Part shown: piece after piece, positions 39,476 through 51,204 of the stretch
Numbering within the stretch: the stretch's first letter is position 1
Layout of the letters: every line of letters begins with the position of its first letter
Origin: Prorocentrum cordatum
Taxonomy: Eukaryota; Sar; Dinophyceae; Prorocentrales; Prorocentraceae
Assembly (NCBI GenBank): GCA_963575745.1
Contig: CAUYUJ010015704.1
Location: 661,340-725,339, forward strand
DNA: 64,000 nucleotides
Direction: 5' to 3'
Translations under genes and position numbers: made by a program
Notes under the pieces: model-generated
What the model saw: the letters and a program-made list of their open reading frames with translations, nothing else
Databases searched by the model: none
What the model was told of the DNA's origin: nothing

Positions 39476-41440
39476 AATCGATGCGAGGCGTCGCCGAGTC
39501 CGCGACGGCGACCATGGAAACGCCAGACCTATTCGCAGGCAAAGATGACGGACGGCGACGAGGCGGCGACCGGGCGGCGACGGCGAATACGGAGCCGCCA
39601 GACCAGCCCGCAGGCACAGCTGCCCAGAAAAGGGCTACGCACCCCTAACCTAAGTGCAAGCACCGTTTGGAGCGTGGGCACGCCCAAGGTCTGTTGCATC
39701 GCAGCGCAAGAATCAGAGCGGCACGGCCGTGGAGCGAGGCGCGCCGCCGACCCGGGCAGCGTGCCCGAGCTTTGGAAGGCGGGGCCCGTGGAGGTGTACA
39801 GCGGCCAGGCCCAGAAGGAGACTGGCCCCGCCGCCCCTCCGAGCCCTTGTTCCCTTCGCAGCCCATACCTCCGTCCCCTCCTCTTCCTCCCTTTTTCCAT
39901 CCCGCCCTTTACCACCTCCTCCTCCTCCTTCTCCTCCTCCTCTTCCTCCTCCTCCTCCTCGTCCTCCTCTTCCTCCTCCTCCCCCCTCCTCCTTGCGCAC
40001 CTCCCTTTCTTCGGGCGCTTCCTAATGGACAACCGGCCCTCTCACTCCTTGTTCTTCTCCCCCTCCTCCTCCCTTCCTCTCCTCCTCCTCCTCTTTCTCC
40101 TCCTTCTCCTCCTCCTCCTCTTCCCTCTCTTTCCTCGAAGAGAGCTCGTCTTCACGAAACCGCCAAAGTTCTTTGTCGTCGTCGTCCTCATCTCTCGATG
40201 GACACTCCTCGTTTTTCGTCCCTCGAAGACAGCACGTCTCCGCCCTCCCCAGACCCAGATCTCCCTACCTTCAGGGGCGGATTAACCGACTCCTGGCAAA
40301 CCGACAGTGCCTGCTCACCCTCAATAGTAGCTGTGCGGATACGCCCGCATTGACTCGCAACACGTACCGTGTTCAACAAGTCTGGTTTGAACATGCCGCG
40401 CGTTGGTTCGGCGCGTGTTGGCCGACCCCTTTGGCGAACGTATCGCGCCAGACCTACGTTTTCAGCGTACGTGTTGAGATCCGTGCCAGCATTTGACGAG
40501 CTGTGCGTAGCGTATCATGGCAGCAGAGCGCTCCAGGCACCCCTCTTCGCACACTCGTCCGTGTCCCGTCGGAAGGCGAGGGGCTCGTTGCGGCAGGGGC
40601 TCGTCACGGAAGAGGTCGGCTTGGCCGCGCCTTCTTTCTTTTCCGTGTCCTCTCCTCCAAAATAGCACGTCTTCGCGACACGGCCATCCTCAGTAGCCCT
40701 TGCCCTCCTCGTCTTCCCCCTTTTTCCTTTTGCTCCTACTCCAGCTCCTCCGCCGCCGCGCCGCTTTTCGAAGACCTCGCCTAGACCTCCGAAGGATCGA
40801 GGTTCCAGGACGAGGACGAGGAGGAGAATGAGTGGGAGGCTCGAGGAGGAAAAGGAGGAGGACCTGGAGGACGAGGAGGAGAAGGGCCACCTGATCCTCC
40901 TCGTCGTCTCCCTCCTCTCCCTCCTCGGCCGCGTCCTCGAAGTTCGATGGCCCATGCCTTTTTTGAATAGCTTTCCGCCCCACGTGGACCTCCAGAAGCC
41001 TCCTAGTCGCCACGATTTGGGTCCGCCCCGAAGCTCTGGCCAGAACGCTCTCCAGTATTTTCCCAGGGGCTGATTTCTGAAAGCCGAGCCCAGACCTCCC
41101 GAGACTCCGAGGCAGGGGCGAGCCCAAGGGGGAATGCTGAGGGGGCGGGCCTTTTCAGAAGGCTCGGAAGGCCTCGGGCCTTCGAGAGGTGCTCTGAGCC
41201 TCCTCCGACGACAGAGGCGGCTTCTCAGAAGGCGCGAGGGCTTCTGAGAAGTCCCGCCGCCTTCGGAGGCATGCTCCCTCCCACTTACCCCCCCCCTCCT
41301 GGGCGCCAGCACTGACAGCAGCACCAGCACCAACACCGACACCAGCACCGACAACAGCAACCGATGGAGACAAGAGCAACCGATCTGAGTCTTGGGTTCA
41401 TGTCATACGGAGGAGTACCTCCACCGCTTTGGCACACGCC
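39476..41440. other. Intergenic, mostly microsatellite and purine/pyrimidine blocks
   Basis: CTCCTC-rich tracts at about 39,905-40,135 and GAGGA-rich tracts at 40,805-40,890. A frame at 39,525-39,850 is open but shows no recognised family. No gene is called. Confidence 0.5.
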
Positions 41441-41444
41441 AAAC

Positions 41445-41815
41445 GAGCACGAGTCGACGATTGGACCGACGTATACTTCAAGTGAAAATGGGCGTTCGCA
41501 GCACGCGTGGCCAACCACGATCACGACAGGTGGACACGACTGAGTGCAAGCTGGGACCCATGTACACACGACCTACGCCCAGCCTTTCGCCGACATGGCG
41601 GGCAAAATCATATTTGGCATGATGACATTGTATCTTATCTACATGACGTGGCCGACACCGACAACGATTTCAAATGGTGGGTGTTGGCCCAGAACCTACC
41701 ATGGTGGAAGACTCGTGAAGAAGGCTTCTTGGATTATATGCGTCGCTTCCTCCACTACGGCAATTACAACGAGCGAGCCTTCTGGCGCTCCGGCGCCCCA
41801 GCCGGGCTCTCATAG
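41445..41815 (+). pseudogene. LINE ORF2 extreme C-terminal fragment
   Basis: In one frame the sequence reads RARVDDWTDVYFK, a TGA stop near 41,482, and then KWAFAARVANHDHDRWTRLS followed by WDPCTHDLRPAFRRHGGQNH and IWHDDIVSYLHDV. It ends with WWVLAQNLPWWKTREEGFLD. The order W..GH-like residue, R/H-D-RW, W.P, R..GG/GRP..W.DD[IL] and W...A......W...E..F is the usual ending of LINE ORF2 proteins in many eukaryotes, including dinoflagellates. The RT core is missing and one stop is internal, so this is a dead 5'-truncated copy on the plus strand. A CT microsatellite follows. Confidence 0.55.
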
Positions 41816-41843
41816 GGCCGTCCTTGCAGGACGTTTTCTGGCG

Positions 41844-41844
<1 letters not shown>

Positions 41845-41882
<38 letters not shown>

Positions 41883-41884
41883 CC
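41845..41884. repeat. (CT)n microsatellite
   Basis: About 20 CT dinucleotides with few interruptions. Confidence 0.95.
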
Positions 41885-43359
41885 CTCCCTGGGCGTGCCG
41901 CCGACCGAGGTCTCGTGGGTGTCTGCTCTGCCTCGGGTCTGTCTCGTGGCCGTCGGCAGAGGCAGCTCGGGAACAGCGCAAGCTGCCCAAGGGGAAGTGG
42001 CCGAGAGGTCCAGGAGGAATCCGAGGCCTCGCGAAGGCTCGAGGCTCGAAGGCTGAGGCTCGAAGGGCTCGATGTGTCTTGTTCGTGCCTGGGTTCTCAT
42101 GGGGCGCTCGCGTCGCCACTGCCGCGTCCGCCTCGAAATGCAAGCCACAACGCACTCTTGGAGAGGTCGATCCGGGGGCCAGGGTTTGAGGTAGGGGGCT
42201 CCGAACTTAAGCCTTCAACTCCCCGCGTGTCCCTTCGATTCCGGCCTCCTGGAGGCCGCTTGTGGACCAGGGGGGGGCTATCACACATTGCTCGGGGACG
42301 AAAGCTGCCCCCCCCGGGGAGGGGTCGGGAGTTCTGGGGTCGCGGACTGAACAAAAACCTGTCGTCGGACGTCTGGCGACACTCAGCGGGTCGAACATTG
42401 TCGAGACGGCCCGTGTTTTGCCATTCGGGGCCTCTCGCAGGCTCATCAGCAGACATGACTCAAGTCATTGAGATACTTGGGACCATCAGCAGACATGACT
42501 CAAGAGGCTTACGCCATTCCGCCGACCCCCAGAAGGGTGAATTCGTCAGGAGTCGTGCCACCGTGCCTGGCCTGTGGGTCAGGACCCTCGGGGATGCAGC
42601 TGAGGGTCTCCTGGAATGCCTCTCGGGGGCCTCTTGGAGGGCCCTTGGGGGCATCTGATTGGCTTCTGGGGGCCTCTCGGGGGCCTCTTTGGTGTCTCTT
42701 GGAAACCTCGTGGGGCCTCTTCTGTGGGCGCCTGTGACACTTTTGAGACCTTCAGCTGTAATTACTCTGGAGGAGAAGCCGGCCCCGTGTAAGGGGTCGA
42801 GAGGTCGGAGTGGGCATGTCTCGAACAAGTCGATCCCTCGAGTGTTCGGGTCCCTCGGTTATCAAGGCGCCTGGGTCCAGGATCCAGGTCGTCGAGTGTC
42901 TCTGTGTTTCTGGTGGGGACGTCCGCGGGAGCCCTCTGCAGGTCTGTGGTCTCTGGAACCCCCCAGGTGGCCAGTCTCTGGGATTTCTCTCCTGCTGCTG
43001 CTCACGCATGTACCCGACGATGCGTTGTTTTTCATCCGCGGTCACTGTTTCCCAATACGTGTGCCGTCAAGCTTCGCAGAAGTTCCTTTCCAGAGTTTTT
43101 CCAGAGCTCCTTCGAAGGACCTTCCAGAAGCTTCTGTCGCCCTGCTATCCGGGTTAGGGGCACCACAAGTTTTCTTCCGCAGTTACAAGGTTCTTGTCCA
43201 TTTCATTGGGAACAGCGTTCGTCCCGGATCAATTTCTTGTGGGCCGCGGGCCCCAAGGCAGCCCCTTTTGAAGCAAAAATCGTGTGGAATCAGGATTGAG
43301 GACATGAGATAACCCAACCATACGCATTTGTGAATACCACGTTGTGGGTACAGCTGCCA
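41885..43359. other. Intergenic, no gene seen
   Basis: Contains GCAGACATGACTCAAG twice (about 42,449 and 42,490), GGCCTCTCGGGGGCCTCTTGG-like decay of the short repeat family near 42,610-42,730, and a segment resembling 47.2 kb (AAGCCGGCCCC...AAGGGGTCGAGA). No ORF is convincing. Confidence 0.5.
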
Positions 43360-44945
43360 GTGGAGCTCCCTATGGGGCCACGAACCGTGTGAGGGGTGTG
43401 CCGAAATGGGGCGGCGGTGCCATGCGGACCCTGCCACCGGGAACTTCGGTGGAGCTCCCTATGGGGCCACGAAACGTGTGAGGGGTGTACCGAAATTGGG
43501 CGGCGGTGCCATGCGGACCCTCCCGCTGGGGCCTTCGGTGGAGCTCCCTATGGGGCCACGAAACGTGTGAGGGGTGTACCGAAATTGGGCGGTTGCCCAT
43601 GCGGACCCTTCCGCTGGGGCCTTCGGTGGAGCTCCCTATGGGGCCACGAAACTTGTGTGCGGTGTGCCGAAATGGGGCGGCGGTGCCATGTGGACCCTCC
43701 CGCTGGAGCCTTCGGTGGAGCTCCCTATGGGGCCACGAAACGTGTGAAGGGTGTGCCGAAATGGAGCGGCGGTGCCATGCGGACCCTGCCGCTGGGGCCT
43801 TCGGTGGAGCTCCCTATGGGGCCACGAAACGTGCGAGGGGTGTGCCGAAATGAGGCGGTGGTACCATGGTGTGCCGAAATTGAGCGGTGGTGCCATGCGA
43901 ACCTTCCTGCTGGGGCCTTCGGTGCAGCTCCCTATGGGGCCACGAAACGCGTGTGCGGTGTGCCGAAATGGGGCGGCGGTGCCATGCGGACTTTCTGGTG
44001 GAGCTCCCTGTGGGGCCACGAAGCGTGCGAGGGGTGTGCCGAAATGGGGCGGCGGTGCCATGTGGACCCTCCCGCTGGAGCCTTCGGTGGAGCACCCTAT
44101 CGGGCCACGAACCTAGCGAGGGGTGTGCCGAAATGAAGCGGTGGTGCCATGCGGACCCTTCCACGGGAGCCTTCGGTGGAGCTCCCTACGGGGCCATGGT
44201 TCTTGTGAAGGGTGTGCCGAAATTGGGCGGTGGAGCCCCCGATGGGGCCACGAAACGTGTGTGAGAGGTGTGCCGAAATGGGGTGGTGGTGCCATGCTGA
44301 CCTTCCCGCTGGGACCTTCGGTGGAGCTCCGTATGGGGTCACGAAACGTGTGAGGGGTGTGCCGAAATGGTGTGTGGAACCGCATGCGGGCGCTGCCGTT
44401 TGGGCCTTCGGTGGAGCCCCCATACGGGGCCACGAAATTTGTGAGAGGTGTGCCGAAATGAGGCGGCGGTGCCATGCGGACCCTCCCGCTGGGGCCTTCG
44501 GTGGAGCCCTCCATGGGGCCACGAAACGTGTGAGAGGTGTGCCGAAATGGGGTGGTGGTGCCATGCTGACCCTCCTGCTGTGGCCTTCGGTGGAGCTCCC
44601 TATGGGGCCACGACACGTGTGAGGGGTGTGCCGAAATGGTGTGTCGAACCGCATGTGGGCACTGCCGTTGGGGCCTTCGGTGGAGCCCCCTACGGGGCCA
44701 CGAAACTTGTGAGGGGTGTGCCGAAATGGGGGTGGAACCGCATGCGGGCGCTGCCGCTGGGGCCTTCGGTGGAACACCCTATGGGGCCACGAAACTAGTG
44801 AGGGGTGTTCCGAAATGGGGGTGGAACCGCACGCGAACGCAGTCACTGTGGCCTTCGGTGGAGCTCCGTATGGGGTCACGAAACGTTTGCGGGGTGTGCG
44901 GGAATGTAGGGGTGGAACCGCATGCGGACGCAGCCGCTGTGTGCT
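43360..44945 (+). repeat. 88-bp satellite, locus 2
   Basis: About 18 copies. GGTGGAGCTCC starts at 43,448, 43,537, 43,625, 43,714 and 43,803, a period of 88-89 bp. The unit carries CTATGGGGCCACGAAACGTG, AGGGGTGTGCCGAAATGGGG and CGGCGGTGCCATGCGGACCC. Later copies switch to a variant with GTGGAACCGCATGCGGGCG. The sequence preceding the array (AACCCAACCATACGCATTTG) is the inverted form of sequence flanking loci 1 and 3. Confidence 0.93.
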
Positions 44946-45140
44946 GGAGCAACGATCGGAGCCTCCACTTCCGAAGGCCCTGTACCTGATGAGAGAGAAC
45001 CCCGCGCTCTTCGACTCCGCCGTGGAGGAAGAGCTCGAGGCGCTGGCCGTCCAGCGGGACGAGGACCCGAATCAGAAGTGGGGGGAGGACGAGGCGGGGC
45101 GGCTCGAGCAGGGAGGCAGGAGAGGGAGGGAGGATTGAGG
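44946..45140 (+). CDS. Possible exon fragment of unknown protein
   Basis: Directly after the satellite a frame reads PLPKALYLMRENPALFDSAV then EEELEALAVQRDEDPNQKWG and ends RRGRED before TGA. The composition is helical and acidic with G/C third positions, so it looks like a real coding fragment, not satellite translation. No start, splice site or family was recognised. It may be a piece of host gene left beside the satellite. Confidence 0.3.
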
Positions 45141-47732
45141 CTGGAGGCAGCAGCACGAGGAGGAAGAACACGGAGGGACGGTGGAGTGAGGAGGATGCTC
45201 GTTTTCTTATTCACTTTTTTGCCGACCGGCGCGGTTCCTCGCACCCCCCCCTTCGGGAGTAGGTCTTGGCTACTTGGGGCGCCTGTTTCCAGCAGGTGCA
45301 GTCTCCCCCATAGGACGCACTGTTGTCAAACAGTCGCATTCAGCAGAGGTCCAGAGCCAGACCCTCCCCCCCCCCTTTCCGCCCAATGTCGGAACGCCGA
45401 ACAAGAAAGCGTTCACATGGAGGGCGGGCGGATCAGGCAGACGAGGAGAGGAATGGGGGAGGCGTCATGGAGGGCGCCAGGCAAGGTTGGACATACGCCC
45501 GCCTCCGTGTGTCGTGAAGAGCACGACGGACAAATTTGACGGGTCGTGGCCTCCCCTTGGAAGGGAAAGTGTCCAGAGTTCCTGGGGGCCACGTTGCGAA
45601 CAAATCACGCTGGCGGAGTTCTGGGTACCACGATCTCCGACGATTCGATGTTTCAAATCCTGGTGGTTTCCCTTGATGTCGCCTCCTGGGCCCGATGTCG
45701 GGCCGCAGGGGCCTCCAGGGAAGTGGGCGGGTGGCTCCAAGGCCGCGGACTGAGAAGAACCCACCACCGGATGTCTGGGCAGTTGTCGGCCGGTGCTGGT
45801 GGCCTGCCTCCAGGCCGCTCAGAGGGGGGTCGGAGGTTCATGCCGCATCGGCGGTGCATCGGCGATGCAGCTCGATTCGCAGCCCTATGTTTTTCATCCA
45901 GGCATCGCCGTTGCATTGCCGATGCATCGGCGATGCGGCGCCACCCCCCGACCCCATTTCTTCGTTTCCCAGCTGGGCGGCCTCCACTACCAGGAAGCTG
46001 GATATACGTGGGGCGCTCCAGAAAATGGAAGGCCTGCGGAAGTAAAATGGCGGCGGGCCCGCCAGCGGAATGTTGACGGACGTTGGCGGACGTAAACATT
46101 GCACCCCCGAGAGATGCCGTTGTTTTTTTGGTGGGGCTTCTGGTTGTCGGTGCGGTTGGCATGAAGAGGTTGGCCTGGATGAAAGTTGTATGCGCACGTG
46201 GCCATTTGTTGTTCTAGCGCTCGGTCCTTCGATGGCCGTGTTTCTCACCGGTCGTGTACACCCGGCTCCCGCATGTTATCCAGCGCGCGGCTTTCTGGTG
46301 ATCTTGTCGCCGCCAGCCAAAATGGGTCCAATCTCCTGGCGGACCCCGCGGGACAGCGCAGGCATGTGCCAGGCGAGGAGAGCGCGCAGCGTTGCTTGCC
46401 ACGAAGAGTGGCCCGAGTGCCGAGCCGCGCACGGGCACGCAGCCACGTTCCCCCCGCGCAGGCCGCCTCCGCGCAGGTCACGGAAGGCGCTGCCCACGCT
46501 TCTCCACGTGAGGCGCTCAAAACAGGGCCCTGTCTTCGAGGATCGAAGGAGTTGTCACCTCTTCCTCGGCGGACGGCGGCGGAAGGGCGGCAGAAGATCT
46601 GCGGAAATTAAACGAGGCCGCCTCCGCCGGCGCAAGCCGGCGTAAGGGCGGAAGTGAAGCATGCGCCCCCAAGAGATAACAGCATATTTGGGTTCAGGGT
46701 TTCTGGAACCCGTCACGTCTTTTTCCGGCTCGCCCCCCTCCAGAGAAGGCAGTTTACAATTTTTTCGTAGTGAAGGCGCACACCATTTCATTCAGTCAGA
46801 CAGCTTAGTGGAGGTCCAAGAATGTGCCTCAGGTTTTTCATTGAGGGCGAGCAGAAAAGTTGCCTTCAGTGAGGAAAAATGCTGCCTTCGGTCACGGAAG
46901 GAGTTGCCCGCGTTTCTCTATGTATTTTTCCCTCTCGCCTTCCAGAGGAGGAGGACCAGAAGGCGCAGTTGGAGAGCGACGGCATCAAGGACCCGTCGAA
47001 AGTCGAGAGTCCAGAAGTCTCTGGTTATCTTGTGCCTTTTGGGGCCTTCGCGAGACTCCTCGTCACCACGACTGGATCTGCCTCGAAATTCTCGCCAGGA
47101 CGCACCCAAGGACAGGTCCAGGGACCGAGTTTTGAGCGACGCCGTAAATCAATACGATGGAAGGATTGTTACTTTTTTCAGCTTCTGTGGGCTCTTGCCA
47201 GGCCCCAGAACCAAACATGTGAACGACTCGGGATGATAAGCCGGCCCCTGGGAAGGGGTCGAGATTCTAGGGGCGCGCGCCGTGTAAAATTGTGACGTCG
47301 TGGCCGGGGGATCACCCAGGCCTTCAGCGCCACGAGTAAGACCGCGTCGGTCGTTCATCCGCAGTTTACAAACCTCCTGAGGCCACGGCCTCGCCCATCC
47401 GGTCTTGAGTAGGCCTGGACGCCGTCCGCAACGGTGGTCGCATCGCATCGCATCGTATCAGGCCCCGTTGTCATCACGGTGAGATCGCTGGTCGAGAAAC
47501 CGGTCTCCCAGAGGTGGGTCGGGAGTTCTGGGGGCCAGTGGCTGTCTGCGCGCTTGGGTTTGGCTAGGTTGCGCCCCCTTAGTCTGCGCACTGAATGTCG
47601 CTCTTGCCTAGGGTCACTCTTGCGCGTAGCCGAGTCCAAGGTGGAGGGAGAGGACCAGGTCGGACCAGGGGGTGTGGATACCATTTTCACGGCCATAAGG
47701 TCTTCCAGAGTTATGCCCCCCCTTTCCTTTCA
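45141..47732. other. Intergenic, no confident gene
   Basis: GCATCGGCGATGC occurs several times at 45,855-45,940. A 46,050-46,090 segment with GACGGACGTTGGCGGACG is repetitive. AAGCCGGCCCCTGGGAAGGGG at 47,239 resembles 42,777. Open frames lack recognised motifs. Confidence 0.45.
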
Positions 47733-48325
47733 ATATTCTAGTCGCTTCGCGTATCCCCACCAGCCCGTCCAGAAACGACGCCCAGGCGAGTAGAGGGTCG
47801 TCCTGAGGGGCTTTTCGGCGTCTTGGGTGCCTCGGGGGGGCCTCTGTGGGCCGTTCGGAATCCTCTTTGGGGCCTCCTGGGGGCCTCTTGGGGCCTCTTG
47901 GGGTGGGGCCTCTGGGAGCGCCTTGGGTGCCTCTGGGGGGTCTCTTGGGGCCTCTTGGGGGTCTCTTGGGGGCCTCCTGGGGGCCTCTTGGGGGGCCTCT
48001 TGGGGCCATCTTGGGGCCATCCTGCGGCCTCTTGGGGCATCCTGGGGGCCTCTTGCGGCCATCGTGGAGGAAATCGATCAAAGAAGGGGGGTTCCTAAAT
48101 TTCAGCCCCCCCCTCGGAAGACCAAAATGGGGCCCAAACAGTAAAATCAATGATTTTGGCTTCCTCGCCGAGGCCGTTTTGGACGCTCTGACCGATCGCG
48201 GCCCCCCCTGTCCAGGTCAGTGGGGAGGGGGTAGGGGGAGGGGTAAACCCCTCCCCGAAGGGGAAGAAGGAGGGGTGGAAGAGGACACGCTCTAAACCAC
48301 CGACGCCCAGAGGGCTGGTGGGATT
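47733..48325 (+). mobile_element. Short repeat family, copy C (best preserved)
   Basis: The left end is ATTCTAGTCGCTTCGCGTAT then CCCCACCAGCCCGTCCAG. The interior is a run of GGCCTCTTGG/GGGCCTCTTG units (47,820-48,060), then CATCGTGGAGGAAATCGATC and AAAGAAGGGGG, AAAATCAATGATTTTGG, and a GGTAAACCCCTCCCCGAAGG block. It ends CCCAGAGGGCTGGTGGGATT. ATCCC[C]ACCAGCCC at the left mirrors GGGCTGGTGGGAT at the right as a terminal inverted repeat. No ORF of its own. Confidence 0.8.
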
Positions 48326-48650
48326 TTCCCTGGCCCCATCTCGTCCGCGCTCATGCCTCGGGCCATGATGCGCTAACCCCCCCACTTCGGCGCACCCGAG
48401 CAACGTCCCGAACCAAATCGCGACATGGCATGTCGGAGCCGGGCTGTCGACAAAGATCCGCCCAAGTAAGCGTCTTCCGCCGCCCTCGGAACGCAGATTT
48501 CGACCCACCGAGCCATCCCAGAAATGTGGAAACGCTTCAGGGGCAATCAGTGGATCCCTTCGCGCACACCCTCACAGCATAGAGGGGCCCAAGACGGCCG
48601 AGACAGCACCAGTACGGTCCGAAAGGGCCCCAAGACGGTCCAAGAGGGCC
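48326..48650. other. Upstream of the relict spliced leader, no gene seen
   Basis: Unique sequence with CCAAGACGG repeated three times (about 48,590-48,645) just before the leader. Confidence 0.45.
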
Positions 48651-48688
48651 TCCGCAGCCATTTTGGCTCAAGCCGTTTCGGCTCTAGC
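48651..48688 (+). other. Relict dinoflagellate spliced leader, one good and one decayed copy in tandem
   Basis: The first copy (48,651-48,672) matches the 22-nt dinoflagellate leader at all but one position: its core CCATTTTGGCTCAAG is intact and the base after TCCG is changed (TCCGCAGCC, canonical TCCGTAGCC). Directly after it, CCGTTTCGGCTCTAG matches the leader core at 12 of 15 positions. Leaders are added to mRNA by trans-splicing, so a genomic copy followed by an older truncated copy is the known signature of repeated mRNA reverse transcription and reinsertion. The downstream DNA should therefore derive from a processed transcript. Confidence 0.85.
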
Positions 48689-48823
48689 GATTGATTTCAA
48701 GTATACCTTCTAGCTCAACGTTTCTGATCCAGGCGACTGCATCGAATTCTCTTCTGCAGCTTACGTCTTACTCTACAATGATGGACTCGCCAACGAGGCA
48801 GGCAACATCTCAGCGGAGCCAAA

Positions 48824-49383
48824 GTGGTATCCCCAACGCCACTTGCAATGCTTGCGGCTTCTGCGTCCCGCTTGGAATATGCAGTTTCACCCGTCAGAGC
48901 ACGTCAACGACGGATACTTCCGTATCTTTCGCATCTTACCCAATCATTGCTGACTCCGCATCATACCAAGGTTCAGATGGCATTTGTTCTTCGCGGCCCT
49001 GAAGAAGCCAAAGGCGGCCGCGCACCCGAGAACCCACCCAAGAACGCGCAGGACTCAACTTGGGCGGGCCCTAGCGGCGCCCAGCCAGCTTCTCGCGAGC
49101 GCCCGCCGGCTCGGACAATGAGCTGCGCTCCCCCGCTCCACGGCGTCGCTGGAGCAGCGCCGAACAATGCGCCCAGCATGCCGCCGCGCTCCGCCGCCAG
49201 GGCCGCGCCTGCCAGGGGGCCTGCGGGCGACTGGCTCCAGCAGGCGGAGTCCGCCCGCGCAGGGGCGGGCAGGGGCCTTGGGCAGCTCGCGGCCGCCGGC
49301 AAGGCGCTGGAGATGCACCGGGATAGGCTCCTGGAGTTGGAGCAGCAGCTGCTGGCAGAGCTGCGGCCCAGGATGCCGACCTG
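48824..49383 (+). CDS. Hypothetical protein downstream of the relict spliced leader
   Basis: The frame is open for 186 codons and ends at TGA 49,382. The protein-like portion begins near 48,978 with MAFVLRGPEEAKGGRAPENP, becomes Pro/Ala-rich, and ends with a helical GPAGDWLQQAESARAGAGRG, then KALEMHRDRLLELEQQLLAE, which looks like a short coiled coil. The start is uncertain; the methionine in VQMAFVLRG is the more plausible one because the preceding residues are compositional. LINE RT sequence follows within 50 bp in the same frame register after the stop. No family was recognised. It could be the ORF1 or N-terminal segment of that LINE, carried with the leader as one processed transcript. 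Confidence 0.4.
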
Positions 49384-49429
49384 ACGGAGCTAGATTTCTA
49401 GTACGGCGAACCCGTGGCCAGCACGCTGG

Positions 49430-50030
49430 TGCCGATCGAAAAGGCAGCGCCCGTCGCCCCTGGTGTTCCAGCCAGCACCACGCTTATGACCCGATGGCTG
49501 TGATGCAGAGTGACCCGCTGGTCCTGTCAAGCCGGTCTGTTGTCCACGCCGTCAGCCACTGGCTCTCGGAGGCTTGCACCGCAGGGCTCGAAATGGACCA
49601 CACGAAAGCGCACAACAGTATCGCGCGCCGCATCGTTGAGGAGGCGTTCGGAAAAGAGGTAGTTCCCGAGACGGTCATCCTGACGTGCCGGCTGGCTTGG
49701 GCTGGCCCTCGCGTTTGTTGCGTCTCGGACGAGCTCGCAGAGGCCATCTGGCCCACCAAGGCCCTGCCACAGGGCGGTAGCTGCGCCCCGGGGGCCATGA
49801 CGGCGGCCCTCGTCCGCCTTGTGTTGGGCGCTCATGGACGACAGATGCTTGGGCGCGAAGGGTGAGCGCGCCGCCGCAGACCTGCGGCCCGTCTTCGAGG
49901 CCACGCAGGCCTTCGACTCCCACGTCGGCGTCGTGGAGAACGCCACCAAGCGCCAAGAGTGGGACGCTCAGGGCAAGCAGCTGGTTGAGCACTTAGGCTT
50001 CGCGGCGGCACCGGCAGCAGATCCGTCCCA
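49430..50030 (+). pseudogene. LINE reverse-transcriptase fragment
   Basis: Target-primed retrotransposons use this domain to copy their RNA. The frame from about 49,480 shows VSHWLSEACTAGLEMDHTKA then HNSIARRIVEEAF, equivalent to the D..KAFDS..R motif, and KALPQGGSCAPGAMTAALVR, equivalent to the GLPQGDPLSP motif. A frameshift at about 49,820-49,830 leads to WALMDDRCLGAKGERAA, the catalytic [YFL].DD motif with both Asp present, and then TQAFDSHVGVVENATKRQEW and GKQLVEHLGF, matching the post-catalytic region of dinoflagellate LINEs as I recall it. The domain is shortened and frameshifted, so it is inactive. The sequence after 50,030 is unrelated repeat. Confidence 0.6.
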
Positions 50031-50218
50031 ACCCATCTTCCCCATGGGAGGCTGGAACAAGCTGCTCGTTGCCCTCGCGGTTCTCGCCTTGCTCCCGGGT
50101 GCCATGGACGCGCGCGAACGGTTCAGCCCCCCGTGGAGTTGGGCAGCCCCGCTAATGGCACCTGTTCCCCGCGCAGTGCCGGGCCAGCTGCTCCGGGCAA
50201 TCGTATGTTCAAAGTGGA

Positions 50219-50335
50219 CGGGCGCGCCGGCCCATCCGCCATCGCTGCTGGCCTGGACAGGCGTGCCAGCCCTCCGCTGTTGATGCTGGTTTGGGCAGGC
50301 GCGCCGGCCCATCCGCTATCGATGCCGGCCATCCA
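50219..50335 (+). repeat. Three copies of an approximately 38-bp repeat
   Basis: The unit begins GGCGCGCCGGCCCATCCGC and continues ATCG[CA]TG, with a middle variant GGCGTGCCAGCCCTCCGC. The GGGCCGGC[AG]CGCCCAA sequence of the copia LTR is similar to the reverse complement of the core, which may be chance. Confidence 0.65.
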
Positions 50336-51204
50336 CGTCGCATTGTTCAACCCGTTCATTCTTTATTTGTCGTGACTGAGCTTGATTTTCAATATGCAGC
50401 AGACGTTCGCAGACACGCCCGCTCTCGTCGCAACTTGACTATCGTCTCAAGGACGCGGCAGATCCTTGACACCATCAGCCACGATACTAGGGGAACCAAG
50501 GTTGTGTCTCACACTGGTGCCGTATGAAATGACCGTGCTGATCACCTGGCAAATTGCTGTCTAAATTGTACGTCGTCTCCCGTGCCATCGTTTTCTACGG
50601 TTTCAAGGTGGGCACGAGCTTCTCGGTAAGCATTGGCATTTTGTCAAAGTGGCCCTTGGATTTTTTTTATCAGGCGCTTGTGATTTCTGCCACCCCCAGT
50701 GACGCCCGCGAATTTTCCGCCGAGTGGAATTGGTCGCGGTTGGACGGGGCTGGACCCGCCGCGCCCGTCTTCGAGGTCATGGCGGCACAGCTGCAGGGCT
50801 TCGAGGAGAACGTCCGGAAGTGGAGTGCGAGGCGGCTGCGTCGCACGAGGAGCCTGGACTCCAGTCGTTTTTTCGCCCAGAGGCGATCGTTCGGCTGCAC
50901 GAACTCGTTGTGCAGGAGATGAAGGCGCAAAGCAGCACGCGTTGAGGATGAAGGGTTCGCCTTGACCTTCACCGCTCATCCACGGACTGGGTGTCCAGAG
51001 TATCTCGCGGAGATCGATGGCATATATTAGTGCCGATGTCAATCGGTGATCCTCTCCCTTTCTCCTGTCCGGCGCTTTGCTGTGCTCAAAACGTTCGCTG
51101 CTGCGTGGACCTCGCGCAGTAAATTGCATAATATTTCGCAGTGTCTCCTTGGCTGCCCGAGCTGCACTGACACACTCTAGTTCAATTGTAGGTGTCCTAA
51201 TGTT
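50336..51204. other. Intergenic, no confident gene
   Basis: An ORF at 50,554-50,922 is open but no motif was recognised. Nothing else is supported. Confidence 0.4.

Noticed and set aside
43360-44945. CRISPR-like regular spacing
   Set aside because: The 88-89-bp units are contiguous satellite copies without unique spacers, in a eukaryotic context with no cas genes.
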